Positions 54,545-63,300 of a stretch of 64,000 nt of DNA are shown one piece after another. The notes beneath the pieces were generated by a model, which worked only from the letters and a program-made list of their open reading frames with translations, ran no database searches and was not told where the DNA came from. A program made the position numbers and the translations under genes. The stretch lies in assembly GCA_017849435.1 (NCBI GenBank), contig JAFIGY010000008.1, positions 1-64,000 of the forward strand, in the 5' to 3' direction. How positions within the stretch are numbered: the first letter of the stretch is position 1; the number at the start of each line of letters is the position of its first letter. This DNA is from Chitinophaga niabensis (GTDB lineage: Bacteria > Bacteroidota > Bacteroidia > Chitinophagales > Chitinophagaceae).

Positions 54545-55338
54545 TACATAATATACTGAAAGACAAACCGACGAAACTCTTCATTTTATTAGGCAGTTTT
54601 TTTGTGGCCAACGCACTGATAGCGGAAGTGATAGGGGTCAAGATCTTTTCGCTGGAAGGTACATTGGGACTGCCTCCCGCCAATCTGAAAATACTGGGCG
54701 GCGTATTCAGCTTCAATATGACGGCGGGCGTATTGCTCTGGCCGGTGGTTTTCATTATGACGGACACCATTAATGAATATTACGGTACGAAGGGGGTTCG
54801 CTTCCTTTCCTATATGACGGCCGCCCTGATCCTGTTCGCCTTTCTTTCGTTCTTCCTGGCCATTTATCTTTCACCCGCTGATTTCTTTGTAAACAGTAAG
54901 ATGAAATCCGGTGTGCCGGATATGGATAAGGCGTATCAGCAGATACTTGGCCAGAGTTCTCTGATCATAGCGGCCTCCCTTACGGCTTTCATCCTGAGCC
55001 AGCTGGTGGATGTATTCGCTTTCCACAAGATCAAGAAAGTAACGGGGGAAAAGAAGATATGGCTCCGGGCAACAGGCTCCACATTGATCTCGCAGTTGTT
55101 CGACAGTTTTGTGGTGCTGTTTCTCGCGTTCTATATCGGTCCCCGGCTCTATAATCCGGATGGAAATACAGTTTGGTCCATGAGCCTGGTGCTAAGCGTG
55201 TGCGTCATCAATTACATCTACAAATTCGTGATTGCCATTGTGCTGACGCCGGTCATTTACTGGCTCCACAACTGGATCGAGCGTTACCTCGGCCATGAGC
55301 TCGCCGCGGAGATGAAAACTTCCGTGATGCATAAATAA
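54541..55338 (+). CDS. queuosine precursor transporter (YhhQ/VUT-1 family)
   Basis: 265 residues from the ATG at 54541; the frame is open 24 codons further upstream but overlaps the small gene. About six transmembrane helices. Family motifs: FFVANALIAEVIGVKIFSL, FNMTAGVLLWPVVFIMTDTINEYYG (family FPLTFLITDIITEVYG form), and LVDVFAFHKIKK ... GSTLISQLFDSFVVLFLAFY. It is predicted to import 7-cyano-7-deazaguanine or a related base for queuosine tRNA modification. No queuosine enzyme lies nearby. Confidence 0.88.
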   Translation: MIHNILKDKPTKLFILLGSFFVANALIAEVIGVKIFSLEGTLGLPPANLKILGGVFSFNMTAGVLLWPVVFIMTDTINEYYGTKGVRFLSYMTAALILFAFLSFFLAIYLSPADFFVNSKMKSGVPDMDKAYQQILGQSSLIIAASLTAFILSQLVDVFAFHKIKKVTGEKKIWLRATGSTLISQLFDSFVVLFLAFYIGPRLYNPDGNTVWSMSLVLSVCVINYIYKFVIAIVLTPVIYWLHNWIERYLGHELAAEMKTSVMHK

Positions 55339-55362
55339 TCTCACATCGAAATAACAAGAACA

Positions 55363-55812
55363 ATGTCTCAATTCTCGATCCGCGTATATGGTATCATGAT
55401 CAATGCGCAGAAACAGGTGCTGGTAAGTGATGAATATATCCGCGGCGGTTATTATACAAAGTTCCCCGGTGGCGGTCTCGAATTTGGCGAGGGTACGCTG
55501 GAATGTATGGTACGGGAATGGAAGGAAGAATTGAATCAGGATATTGAGGTGGTGGAACATATTTACACGACCGACTTTTTCCAGATATCGGCTTTCGATA
55601 ACAAGTCACAGATTATCTCCATTTATTATCTTGTTAAACCCGTTTCCCCGTTCACTGCAAAACTGCTGGAGAAGCCGTTTGGCTTTGATATCCCGGAAGG
55701 CGCTACACAGGTAGAGGGCGTACGTTGGGTGGACTGGGAGCAATTCTCGGAAGAAGCCGTTACGCTCCCAATCGATAAGGTATTGGCGGGAATGGTGAAG
55801 CATCGCTATTGA
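55363..55812 (+). CDS. NUDIX hydrolase
   Basis: 149 residues. Nudix box: G37-x5-E43-x7-R51-E52-W-K-E55-E56, close to GX5EX7REUXEEXGU except that N58 replaces the usual Gly. The metal-binding glutamates are retained. It should hydrolyse a nucleoside diphosphate linked to another moiety. Substrate unknown. It lies 24 bp after the YhhQ gene and may be cotranscribed. Its stop codon abuts that of the convergent YciI-like gene. Confidence 0.85.
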   Translation: MSQFSIRVYGIMINAQKQVLVSDEYIRGGYYTKFPGGGLEFGEGTLECMVREWKEELNQDIEVVEHIYTTDFFQISAFDNKSQIISIYYLVKPVSPFTAKLLEKPFGFDIPEGATQVEGVRWVDWEQFSEEAVTLPIDKVLAGMVKHRY

Positions 55813-56199
55813 TTAGCGCTGCCCGGAAGGATACACGAAGGAAGTGCTTTCCTCCTTCATTTTAACCGGCCGTACTTCTATTCTGGCGGTAGCGGTGTAA
55901 GCCAGTTCCGGATTTTCTTTGGCGATAGCGATGGCGTCATTCAGATCTTCGGCCAACACATGATAATAGCCTACGATCACTTCTTTGCCTTCCTGGAAGC
56001 CCGTTTCCCGGAACTTTCCGGGCGTACCCGATATGAGGCTGCCTTCCCGCACGAGGGGCTGGGCACTTTTAAGATGCCCGTTCTTCACCAGTTTTTCGAT
56101 GTACACTTCGCAGGCTTTCAGGAATTCCTGGTGCTGCGCAGGCGTGAATGCCGCTTTGGCATCGCCTTCGTTCCGGATGAACAACATGAATTCTTTCAT
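55813..56199 (-). CDS. YciI-like (YCII-related domain) protein
   Basis: 128 residues from the ATG at 56199, 2 bp after the CorA stop; ATGs at 56211 and upstream lie inside corA. The beta-alpha-beta ferredoxin-like fold of YCII proteins is suggested by EFMLFIRNEG, LKSAQPLVREGSLIS, IVGYYHVLAEDLNDAIAIAKENPEL and IEVRPVK. It is the PhnB/YciI-like 'DGPF' type found mostly in Bacteroidota and Actinobacteria. Its biochemical role is unknown. It is the last gene of the four-gene operon. Confidence 0.75.
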   Translation of the reverse strand: MKEFMLFIRNEGDAKAAFTPAQHQEFLKACEVYIEKLVKNGHLKSAQPLVREGSLISGTPGKFRETGFQEGKEVIVGYYHVLAEDLNDAIAIAKENPELAYTATARIEVRPVKMKEESTSFVYPSGQR

Positions 56200-56201
56200 G
56201 A

Positions 56202-57140
56202 CTAGAACCATTTTTTCTTCATAAAATACCAACTCATGACCACGGCGGTAATGATGGCGATTGAAATGGGAATGTAGAAAGAATGTGGTGAGTGGGCATA
56301 GGGGATCTCCACGTTCATACCGTAGATGCTGGCTACCAGTACTGGGAGCGTCAGCACGATCGTGATAGAGGTCAGGCGTTTCATCACGAGGTTCAGGTTG
56401 TTGGAAATGATACTGGCGAAAGCATCCATGGTGCTGCTGAGGATGTTCGTGTAGATATTGGCCATTTCGAGCGCCTGTGAAGTATCTACGATCAGATCGT
56501 GGAGGAATTCTTTTTCGTCTTCGTTCAAACCCAGGAAGTTGGTGCGTTCCAGCTTCATCAGCAGCAATTCGTTGCTGCGGAGGGCAGTTACGAAATACAC
56601 CAGGCTTTTCTGGATCCGCATGAGATACAACAGCTCCTCGTTCCGGTTGGAGTCGTATAGTTTCTGCTCCAGGAGGTTGCGGCGCTGGTTAATCTCCTTC
56701 AGATAGTCCAGGAAGTTCATCACCACTTTCTCGAATATCTTCAACACCATCATGTTCCTTTTTTCCGGATGCCGGTTATGGAAGGTGTTGAGGAATTTTT
56801 TGATGGCGGCGTTATCGAAAGAGTTGACGGTGACGATTTGGTTATGGGTGAGGATGATTACGATGGGGATGGTGATGTAGTAGGCGTCGCTTTCGTTGAT
56901 GGAATTGTTTTCGGTAGGGGTTTTGATAACGATGAGCTTCACATTGTCCTCCAGTTCATACCGGCTTTTTTCATCAATGTCCAGCGAATCCGTGAGGAAG
57001 TCCAGCGGAATATCCAGCGTTTCTCCCAGTTGTTCGAATTCCGCCTGCCTGAGCGGCGGGGTAATGTTCACCCATGAGCCGTTCTCAGGCTCTTCTATGG
57101 CTACGGTGCGAGCGTCTATATTTTTGAAGTACTGGATCAT
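56202..57140 (-). CDS. corA: CorA-family magnesium/divalent cation transporter
   Basis: 312 residues. A long soluble helical domain (1-250) is followed by two C-terminal transmembrane helices. The first ends with the selectivity motif G274-M-N276 (ASIYGMNVEIP). The second is followed by a positively charged tail (KKKW). This is the standard CorA pentameric channel architecture, mediating Mg2+ (also Co2+/Ni2+) uptake. It lies 44 bp downstream of dapF on the same strand. Confidence 0.92.
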   Translation of the reverse strand: MIQYFKNIDARTVAIEEPENGSWVNITPPLRQAEFEQLGETLDIPLDFLTDSLDIDEKSRYELEDNVKLIVIKTPTENNSINESDAYYITIPIVIILTHNQIVTVNSFDNAAIKKFLNTFHNRHPEKRNMMVLKIFEKVVMNFLDYLKEINQRRNLLEQKLYDSNRNEELLYLMRIQKSLVYFVTALRSNELLLMKLERTNFLGLNEDEKEFLHDLIVDTSQALEMANIYTNILSSTMDAFASIISNNLNLVMKRLTSITIVLTLPVLVASIYGMNVEIPYAHSPHSFYIPISIAIITAVVMSWYFMKKKWF

Positions 57141-57184
57141 CCGGGCGCAAAGGTAGTGGAATTAATTCACCCGTCACCGGGGGA

Positions 57185-57964
57185 TCAAATTTTAATATTT
57201 CCTTCAAATACGGGAGTGGCGGGCCCGCAAAGCCAGATGCCGGAAAAACTGCGTTCGCCCGTGCGGGTCAGGCGCACTTCCAGCTGGCCTCCGATGGTTT
57301 CCACCGGGATAGTGTAATCGCCTTCTTCTGCTGGCGCGGATGTGAGTGCGGCTGCCGTAACGCCGGTACCGCAGGAGTAAGTTTCATCTTCCACGCCCCG
57401 CTCGTAAGTGCGCACAAAAATGCCATTATCCAGCTCCTGCACGAAGTTCACATTGGTGCCTTCGGCAGCAAAGCGTTCATTGTAGCGGATCTCCCGGCCC
57501 TGTGTGTATACGTCCACCTCTTGCACATCTGTTACAAACTTTACGAAGTGCGGGGAGCCCGTATTGAGGAAAAAATACATATTACCCACTTCCATCCAGT
57601 CCACATCCTGCATTTTGAGGTTCACCCATCCATTGTCCCGGAAGCTTGCTTCATGTGGACCGTCCACGGCAATGAACCGCACTTCTTTTTTGCCGACGCC
57701 CATGTCCCTGGCAAAAGCGGTGAGACAGCGGCCGCCATTCCCGCACATGCTGCCTTCACGGCCATCGGAGTTGTAGTATTTCATCCGGAAATCGTAGGCC
57801 GGATCATTTTCCAGCATCATCAGTCCATCCGCGCCGATACCAAACCGCCGGTCGCACAGATGTTCGATCTGGCTGGTGGTGAGGCTGTTGTAGGCGCCAT
57901 TGCGGTTGTCGAGGATCACGAAATCGTTGCCTGTGCCCTGATATTTATAGAAGTGAATGTTCAT
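57185..57964 (-). CDS. dapF: diaminopimelate epimerase
   Basis: 259 residues from the ATG at 57964. The two catalytic cysteines are C74 in MCGNGGRC and C198 in TYSCGTGVTAAAL. The N-terminal KYQGTGNDFV and RFGIGADGLM motifs are standard. The enzyme interconverts LL- and meso-diaminopimelate for lysine and peptidoglycan synthesis. It follows the nucleoside phosphorylase after 25 bp. Confidence 0.96.
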   Translation of the reverse strand: MNIHFYKYQGTGNDFVILDNRNGAYNSLTTSQIEHLCDRRFGIGADGLMMLENDPAYDFRMKYYNSDGREGSMCGNGGRCLTAFARDMGVGKKEVRFIAVDGPHEASFRDNGWVNLKMQDVDWMEVGNMYFFLNTGSPHFVKFVTDVQEVDVYTQGREIRYNERFAAEGTNVNFVQELDNGIFVRTYERGVEDETYSCGTGVTAAALTSAPAEEGDYTIPVETIGGQLEVRLTRTGERSFSGIWLCGPATPVFEGNIKI

Positions 57965-57989
57965 GATCACAAAGGTAAAAATAGTTTGG

Positions 57990-58862
57990 CTATTGTGCGA
58001 TCACTTCCAATGCGCGTGCGATCAGGCGTTCCACGGCGGCGTTCCCGTCTTTGCTGAATTCCTTTTGTATCCTGTTGGCCACGATGGCGCTGATGGAGAG
58101 GCATTGGTGGCCCAATACACGGCCCAGTCCGTATATCCCTGCCGTTTCCATTTCAAAATTGGTGATGTGGCGGTTCTCGAAGCTGAAGCGGGTCAGCTGG
58201 TCGATCAGGTCCGGGTGGGAGAGGGCGCCTCTTAATATGCGGCCCTGCGGGGCGTAGAAGCCGGGGCAGGTAACGGTGATGCCTGAATGAAAACCTTCCG
58301 TGAACCGCTCGCGCAATGTGGCGGAAGCCTCGATCAGGTAAGGGCGGGCGGCACTGGGCTGAAGGCGTATCTGACCGCGGAAGGCTTCCAGCAGCTGCAG
58401 TTCTTCCGGGGTGTTCTGGTAGGTGTAGAAGGGCAGGAGGTTATCGAGCCCGAGCCCGTGGGAAGAGACCACGAAGCTGTCTACAGGGATTGTGGGCTGG
58501 AGGGAGCCGGAGGTCCCCAGCCGGATGATCTCCAGCGAAACCGGCGTTTCCTTCACCGTGCGGGTGTTGAAATCGATATTGGCCAGCGCATCCAGCTCAT
58601 TCAGCACGATGTCGATATTATCCGTTCCAATGCCTGTAGACACTACAGATACCCTTTTCTGGCCGATAAAGCCTGTATGTGTCACGAATTCCCGGTGTTG
58701 CCAGGTGCCTTCTATCTGGTCAAAATGTTTGCTGACAGCTTTCACACGGTCAGGGTCGCCAACGGTGATGATCGTCTGCGCCAGCTCTTCCGGGCGTACA
58801 TTCAGGTGGTAGACGGCTCCGCGGGCATTGAGGATCAATTCTGATTCTGCAATTCTTGTCAT
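57990..58862 (-). CDS. nucleoside phosphorylase (uridine phosphorylase-like, PNP_UDP_1 family)
   Basis: 290 residues from the ATG at 58862; a longer open frame reads through the tRNA-Cys gene and is spurious. Motifs: ITVGDPDRVKAVSKHF (phosphate site), VVSTGIGTDNIDIVLNEL, IRLGTSGSLQPTIPVDSFVV and NFEMETAGIYGLGRVLGHQ (nucleoside site with Met-Glu). It splits nucleosides phosphorolytically to base and (deoxy)ribose-1-phosphate. It is nearer to uridine phosphorylase than to MTA/SAH nucleosidases. First gene of an operon with dapF, corA and the YciI gene. Confidence 0.85.
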   Translation of the reverse strand: MTRIAESELILNARGAVYHLNVRPEELAQTIITVGDPDRVKAVSKHFDQIEGTWQHREFVTHTGFIGQKRVSVVSTGIGTDNIDIVLNELDALANIDFNTRTVKETPVSLEIIRLGTSGSLQPTIPVDSFVVSSHGLGLDNLLPFYTYQNTPEELQLLEAFRGQIRLQPSAARPYLIEASATLRERFTEGFHSGITVTCPGFYAPQGRILRGALSHPDLIDQLTRFSFENRHITNFEMETAGIYGLGRVLGHQCLSISAIVANRIQKEFSKDGNAAVERLIARALEVIAQ

Positions 58863-58910
58863 AATATTTCGTAATTTTTTTAATCCGTAATTGAATATCC
58901 GGTAATCAGA

Positions 58911-58941
58911 TTTGGCAAATATCGAAAATTTACTACTTTTG
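58911..58941 (+). promoter_or_regulatory. consensus Bacteroidota promoter of tRNA-Cys
   Basis: TTTG (58911-58914), 19 nt, then TACTTTTG (58934-58941), an exact TAnnTTTG. It lies 18 bp upstream of the tRNA 5' end, fitting an RNA gene transcribed by the housekeeping sigma factor. Confidence 0.8.
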
Positions 58942-58959
58942 CAGTCCATCAAAATTGAT

Positions 58960-59030
58960 GGTTCCGTGGCCGAGTGGCTAGGCAGAGGTCTGCAAAACCT
59001 TTTACAGCGGTTCGAATCCGCTCGGAACCT
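58960..59030 (+). tRNA. tRNA-Cys (anticodon GCA)
   Basis: 71 nt. The acceptor stem GGTTCCG (58960-58966) pairs with CGGAACC (59023-59029), and the discriminator base is T, as required for cysteine tRNAs. The anticodon loop CTGCAAA (58990-58996) carries GCA. The T arm AGCGG-TTCGAAT-CCGCT is perfect. CCA is not encoded. Confidence 0.97.
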
Positions 59031-59035
59031 CAAAA

Positions 59036-59070
59036 AGAAAAAGGATCGCAATGCGATCCTTTTTCTTTTT
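59036..59070. terminator. terminator after tRNA-Cys (bidirectional)
   Basis: AGAAAAAGGATCGCA (59036-59050) pairs with TGCGATCCTTTTTCT (59052-59066), followed by TTTT. The same hairpin can end the convergent kelch gene (stop at 59086). Confidence 0.88.
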
Positions 59071-59085
59071 ACTCCCAAACCTTCA

Positions 59086-60183
59086 TCACCTTGAAACGGC
59101 AAAGACCTCTGCTTTCGCTGTCGTAATATTACCGTCAGCGTACCCGCCTGCTATTACCATCCTGGTGCCGGCCACCGCCGCCGCGGCTTCTCCATGACCG
59201 ATGCTCAGTTCCGTAACAGACCAGGTATTAGTAGTAACGTCGTAAATATCTACTGTTTTGGAGACAAAATCTCCGGCGGGACTGATGTTCCCGCTCGCAA
59301 AGAACACTTTGTTACCAATGGCTGCGGCCATAATATTGAAACGGCCTATGCTTAATTCAGCAGTTGTCCAAAGCCCTGTTACGGTATCGTAAATATCCAC
59401 GGATTTGGAGGGCACGCCTGTACTTCCTCCCGCAAAGAAAACTTTAGTACCTGAAGTGCAGGCGGATAATGCGGTACGGGCCCTGTTTAACCGGGCGGTT
59501 GTCCAAAGGCCTGTGTTGATGTCATAAATGTCCACAGTAGCGGAAAGACCGGTGGGGCTTACGCCACCTGCAAAGAAAATTTTATTCCCTGCTGCGGCCA
59601 CTGCCAGTCCGATGCGGGCTTCACTCAACTGGGAGCTTGTCCATGTTTTTGTATTGATGTCATAGATATCCACTACATTAGAATAGGTGGTGTTACCGGT
59701 TTTCCCTCCTGCAAAGAAGATCTTGTTTCCTGTGCCCACTGCCATTGCTCCTGCGCGTGCAACGCTAAGCTGCGAGGTGGTCCAGGTTTGGCTGCCTGCA
59801 TCGAAGATATCCACCACATTGGAGTATCCACCTGCAGGTAACTGCCCGCCTGCAAACAGCGCGAAGTTCCCCGCCGAGGCACCGGAGAGTAACGTTCTTG
59901 CCTGGCTTAGCTGAGCGGCGGACCAGGCGCTGGTATTAACATCGTAAATATCCACTGTTTTGGATACAGTGGTTCTGGTCCCTCCGCCGGCGAAGAGTAT
60001 CTGATTACGCACTCCTGCTGCAGTCAGATTGCCTCTGCTCTCAGAGAGATTGGCAGAGCCCAGGTAGGTCACTGTGGTGTAGGTATTATCAGGCTCGGCT
60101 GTTTTTCTTTTGCGACAGGCAGTTTGCAGGAATGTAATCCCGGTGATGATGCAAATCAGAAAGTATTGGATCCGTCTTTTCAT
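59086..60183 (-). CDS. kelch-repeat lipoprotein
   Basis: 365 residues. The lipoprotein signal ends at C23 (FLQTACRKR). The rest is about six kelch-like blades of roughly 50 residues. Each carries the pattern GNKIFFAGG ... VDIYD ... TWTTSQLSxAR, and the VDIYD element recurs in nearly every unit. A six- or seven-bladed beta-propeller on the outer surface or in the periplasm is expected. The near-identical units also make a DNA-level imperfect tandem repeat of about 150 bp. Binding partner unknown. It has no operon partner: the RHS-like gene lies upstream behind a terminator. Confidence 0.82.
   Translation of the reverse strand: MKRRIQYFLICIITGITFLQTACRKRKTAEPDNTYTTVTYLGSANLSESRGNLTAAGVRNQILFAGGGTRTTVSKTVDIYDVNTSAWSAAQLSQARTLLSGASAGNFALFAGGQLPAGGYSNVVDIFDAGSQTWTTSQLSVARAGAMAVGTGNKIFFAGGKTGNTTYSNVVDIYDINTKTWTSSQLSEARIGLAVAAAGNKIFFAGGVSPTGLSATVDIYDINTGLWTTARLNRARTALSACTSGTKVFFAGGSTGVPSKSVDIYDTVTGLWTTAELSIGRFNIMAAAIGNKVFFASGNISPAGDFVSKTVDIYDVTTNTWSVTELSIGHGEAAAAVAGTRMVIAGGYADGNITTAKAEVFAVSR
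59150..60040 (-). repeat. imperfect tandem repeats (about 150-bp period) in the kelch gene
   Basis: Runs such as GCAAAGAA(A/G)AT and ATCCACTAC(A)TTNGA recur at about 150-bp spacing, reflecting repeated FFAGG and VDIYD codons. The high nucleotide similarity of the units suggests recent internal duplication or gene conversion. Confidence 0.6.
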
Positions 60184-60281
60184 AATAATATTGGGTTGGG
60201 ATTGTTGGTCATGCAGTAAAATTAGGGAGGGAGGCGGGGTTTCTGTTGTAAAAAACCGTCAATTGTGGGACAGAACATAAA

Positions 60282-60309
60282 GGGCTGCGTGTATTATTGC
60301 ACGCAGCCC
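60282..60309 (-). terminator. hairpin terminator of the RHS-like gene
   Basis: GGGCTGCGTG (60282-60291) pairs with CACGCAGCCC (60300-60309). A short T run follows on the minus strand, 25 bp after the RHS-like stop. Confidence 0.75.
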
Positions 60310-60334
60310 GCTGTATCTATTTTGCAGATAGACG

Positions 60335-63300
60335 CTACTTGTTATTAAACTGATAGTCGATTTGCTTAATGATGTTTTTGTCCTGATCTCTTACAAGATT
60401 TAATCGTTGTAGTGGATCATATTCAAAGTAGTTTATTTTGTTAGCAGGGTCATTTTTACTGGTTATTCCTATCAATAATTTGTATGTGAAGGAGTTCATT
60501 AGGGCGTCACTGGGATGTATCCGCAGCTCGTCAATAATTCCGCTGCCTGAAATGCTTACAGCGTTGGTATTTGCTACTGTCTTCTGGTAATAGGTCCAAC
60601 CATTCTTTGTAGGCCCGGTTACGGAGGCAATAGTATTACTTACAGAAATATAAGCGCCACTTTTAGCCCAGAATGATAGAATATACTTTTTACCGCTATT
60701 GAGTCCGCTCTTGGTGATGGGATCATTCAAATTATAAGCCCTATTGCCGGAAATGCCATCATTGCTGATTACAAATCCCGGATTAAATGTCCAGTTACCT
60801 GTTCCTTCCGCTTCAAATCCGGTATAAGCAATCTCGTCATAGCTGGCATTTTGCGCTTCCGCCACTACATAATTGTTGTAGTAATCCCAGATATAAGATT
60901 GTTCGACATCTCCGGCTTTTGACATCTGAAGAATGTTACCGTTTGCATCATACTTTGTGAAAATCGCATATGGTTCGTAGGCTGCGTTTTTAACGAAGTT
61001 GCCACTAACAATGGCGGATGGCGTGAAGCTTACGGCCGGGGTACCGCTCTTCAGTCGGAATACCTGGGCAATTGTAGGGGCATTGGTATTATAAACTTTA
61101 AGGACAGCGGATTTTATTACGCTATCGGGTGAATTATGAGGCAATACTTTGGAAATAACCTCTACCGGCTCATTTATTATATGCAGGTTATGCAGATTGC
61201 TAATTCCCAATGAGGCGTTATCAGAGAAAATGCCGCTCCGATAATCTCCGGAGAACTGGGTAGTGGTAATTTCCTGGTCTCCCTTGCTATTCTGCACGAT
61301 TGTTTTATTGGGGATGATCAATTCCTTGCTGTAATTATAATCTGTTTTCACGACCAAGATTTTGGATGTGTTTTCATTGTCGTAAGTGGTTTCTATCTTG
61401 CCGGTAAGCAGTGCATTGTCAGATACAATATTGTATTCATCATGGATCACATCAATTGCATATAAAGGAGATTGCCATGATCCTGGATCCAGCTGCTGTT
61501 CGAATATTTCATCTGTTCCGGATATCACCCATCCTGTCTTCATTCCGATAGATGTATTGGTGGATAATCCTATACTATCCAGCGTTTTGTACTCGTATTC
61601 CACCTTTTTTACCCGATTATAATTTGAATTAACGTACCGGTAGTAGGATTCTTCCTTCAGGAGGCCTCTTAGATAATCATATGTTGTTGGTGCAACAAAG
61701 GGATATGTGCTGTGCACGTCATCCTGTATATCTCGGAAGGATGTGTATTGGTAGACTGTTTTCCCATTAGGGACACCGTTCTTCGTCTTTTTAACAGTAA
61801 CAGTTGCATATCCAACAGGACGCCCTTGTGTGTTTACCAGGGGATAGGTGGAATAAGAAAATCGTTTTATATATGAACAAACATTGGCAGTACCATTAAT
61901 TCTTGCCTTAGTTACTTTGTATGCATAATTACGATTAGGCTGTATACTACCGCTGCTGAAATCATCTGCTTCATTGTTATAGTTATATTCAGTGATCAGA
62001 TCGTTAGATGACCCTGAACCGTCTGAATCTATCACTCGTTTTATGCGTATTCCCCCCACTGGCTGGTTTTCTGCGGAAAACCCTTGTCTGGGCGCAAAAA
62101 CGATCGAACAATTAGTTCCGTTGTAATATTCGATCATATGACCAACACCTACCGCATAGTAAGGGTCGTGCGGAAACTCTACTTTGAGCCGGTATGTTCC
62201 ACGAGGGAGATTCTGGATCATCTGGGTATCTCCATAGCCGGTTTCAATCAAATGTGCCAATTGTGTATTGGGAGTACTTAGATTGACCAAGCTAACGATT
62301 GGAGTTGGGAGTGGATTGGGATCACCAGTGTTGATAGAGTAATTACGAACATCGTATCCGCTAATACCCAGAATGGCATATTGGGCATATTGTGCCGATC
62401 CCGTTATGGTTGAATCGATCGTGAAGGTAGTATCTATTGTTTGGGGAAAGACGTATCTTTGTTCGATTTGATCATAGTATATATGGTCACCCGGTGATAT
62501 GGCGAGCATGTTATTGATTTCTATGATTTTCTGACCTTTTACGGTGTTGCTTTCGTATTCAAAGGTAGTTCTCCCTCCGGTAGGATAGGTGATACTTTCC
62601 AGTGATCCGATGTTTGAACAGCTGGCGCATGCATTACGGTTAGCTCCAGGCAGCATTTGCCCTCCCGAAGGGGTAGGAAGAATTGCAGGGGGCACCATTG
62701 TGAATATGGAACCATTATTGTAATACCCCCAGTAATCCTGGGCATACGAGAGACGGTCTACCATATACCCATTGCCTACATATGTAAAGTAGTATGGTTT
62801 TCTGTACTGTGGGTTTTCAGGGAAAGATTTCTCATCCAGGCTGTCCAGTTTTAGCCTGAGCTTGTAGGCATCAGTAGCTGTGCAGGTATTTGTTTCTTCT
62901 CTCTTGAAATAATTATAGTGTAGGTTGATATTTTTGATCTGCTCGTTGAAATTGTTGTAGACAGTGATTGATTTTAATGCATAATCTCCCGGTAGATCAC
63001 ACCTTTGTGCGCTTTCCTTGTTAAACAGAATGTATCCATCCCTGAATGAGATCCTCTTTATGCGCCAGGTTTGGATTTCATTGGTCTTAAAAGTTTCCTC
63101 CCTGACAGGTTGCGGATTGTCTGCGTTGCAGGCCATCGGAATAGGAGTCTGGAGTACTTCTGCACCAATGGAAGTGAAAGTGTAGTTCGACGCTTCATAT
63201 TCGATATTCACTTCAGCCTGTGTTCTAGGATCGTATATCTTGTTTAGGTACCATGCAGTTCGAAGATCGGATTGAATGCCCTGCCCTGTCCGGTACGAAT

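Noticed and set aside
58863-59102. 80-codon upstream extension of the nucleoside phosphorylase
   Set aside because: It runs through the tRNA-Cys gene and its promoter; the family N-terminus begins at 58862.
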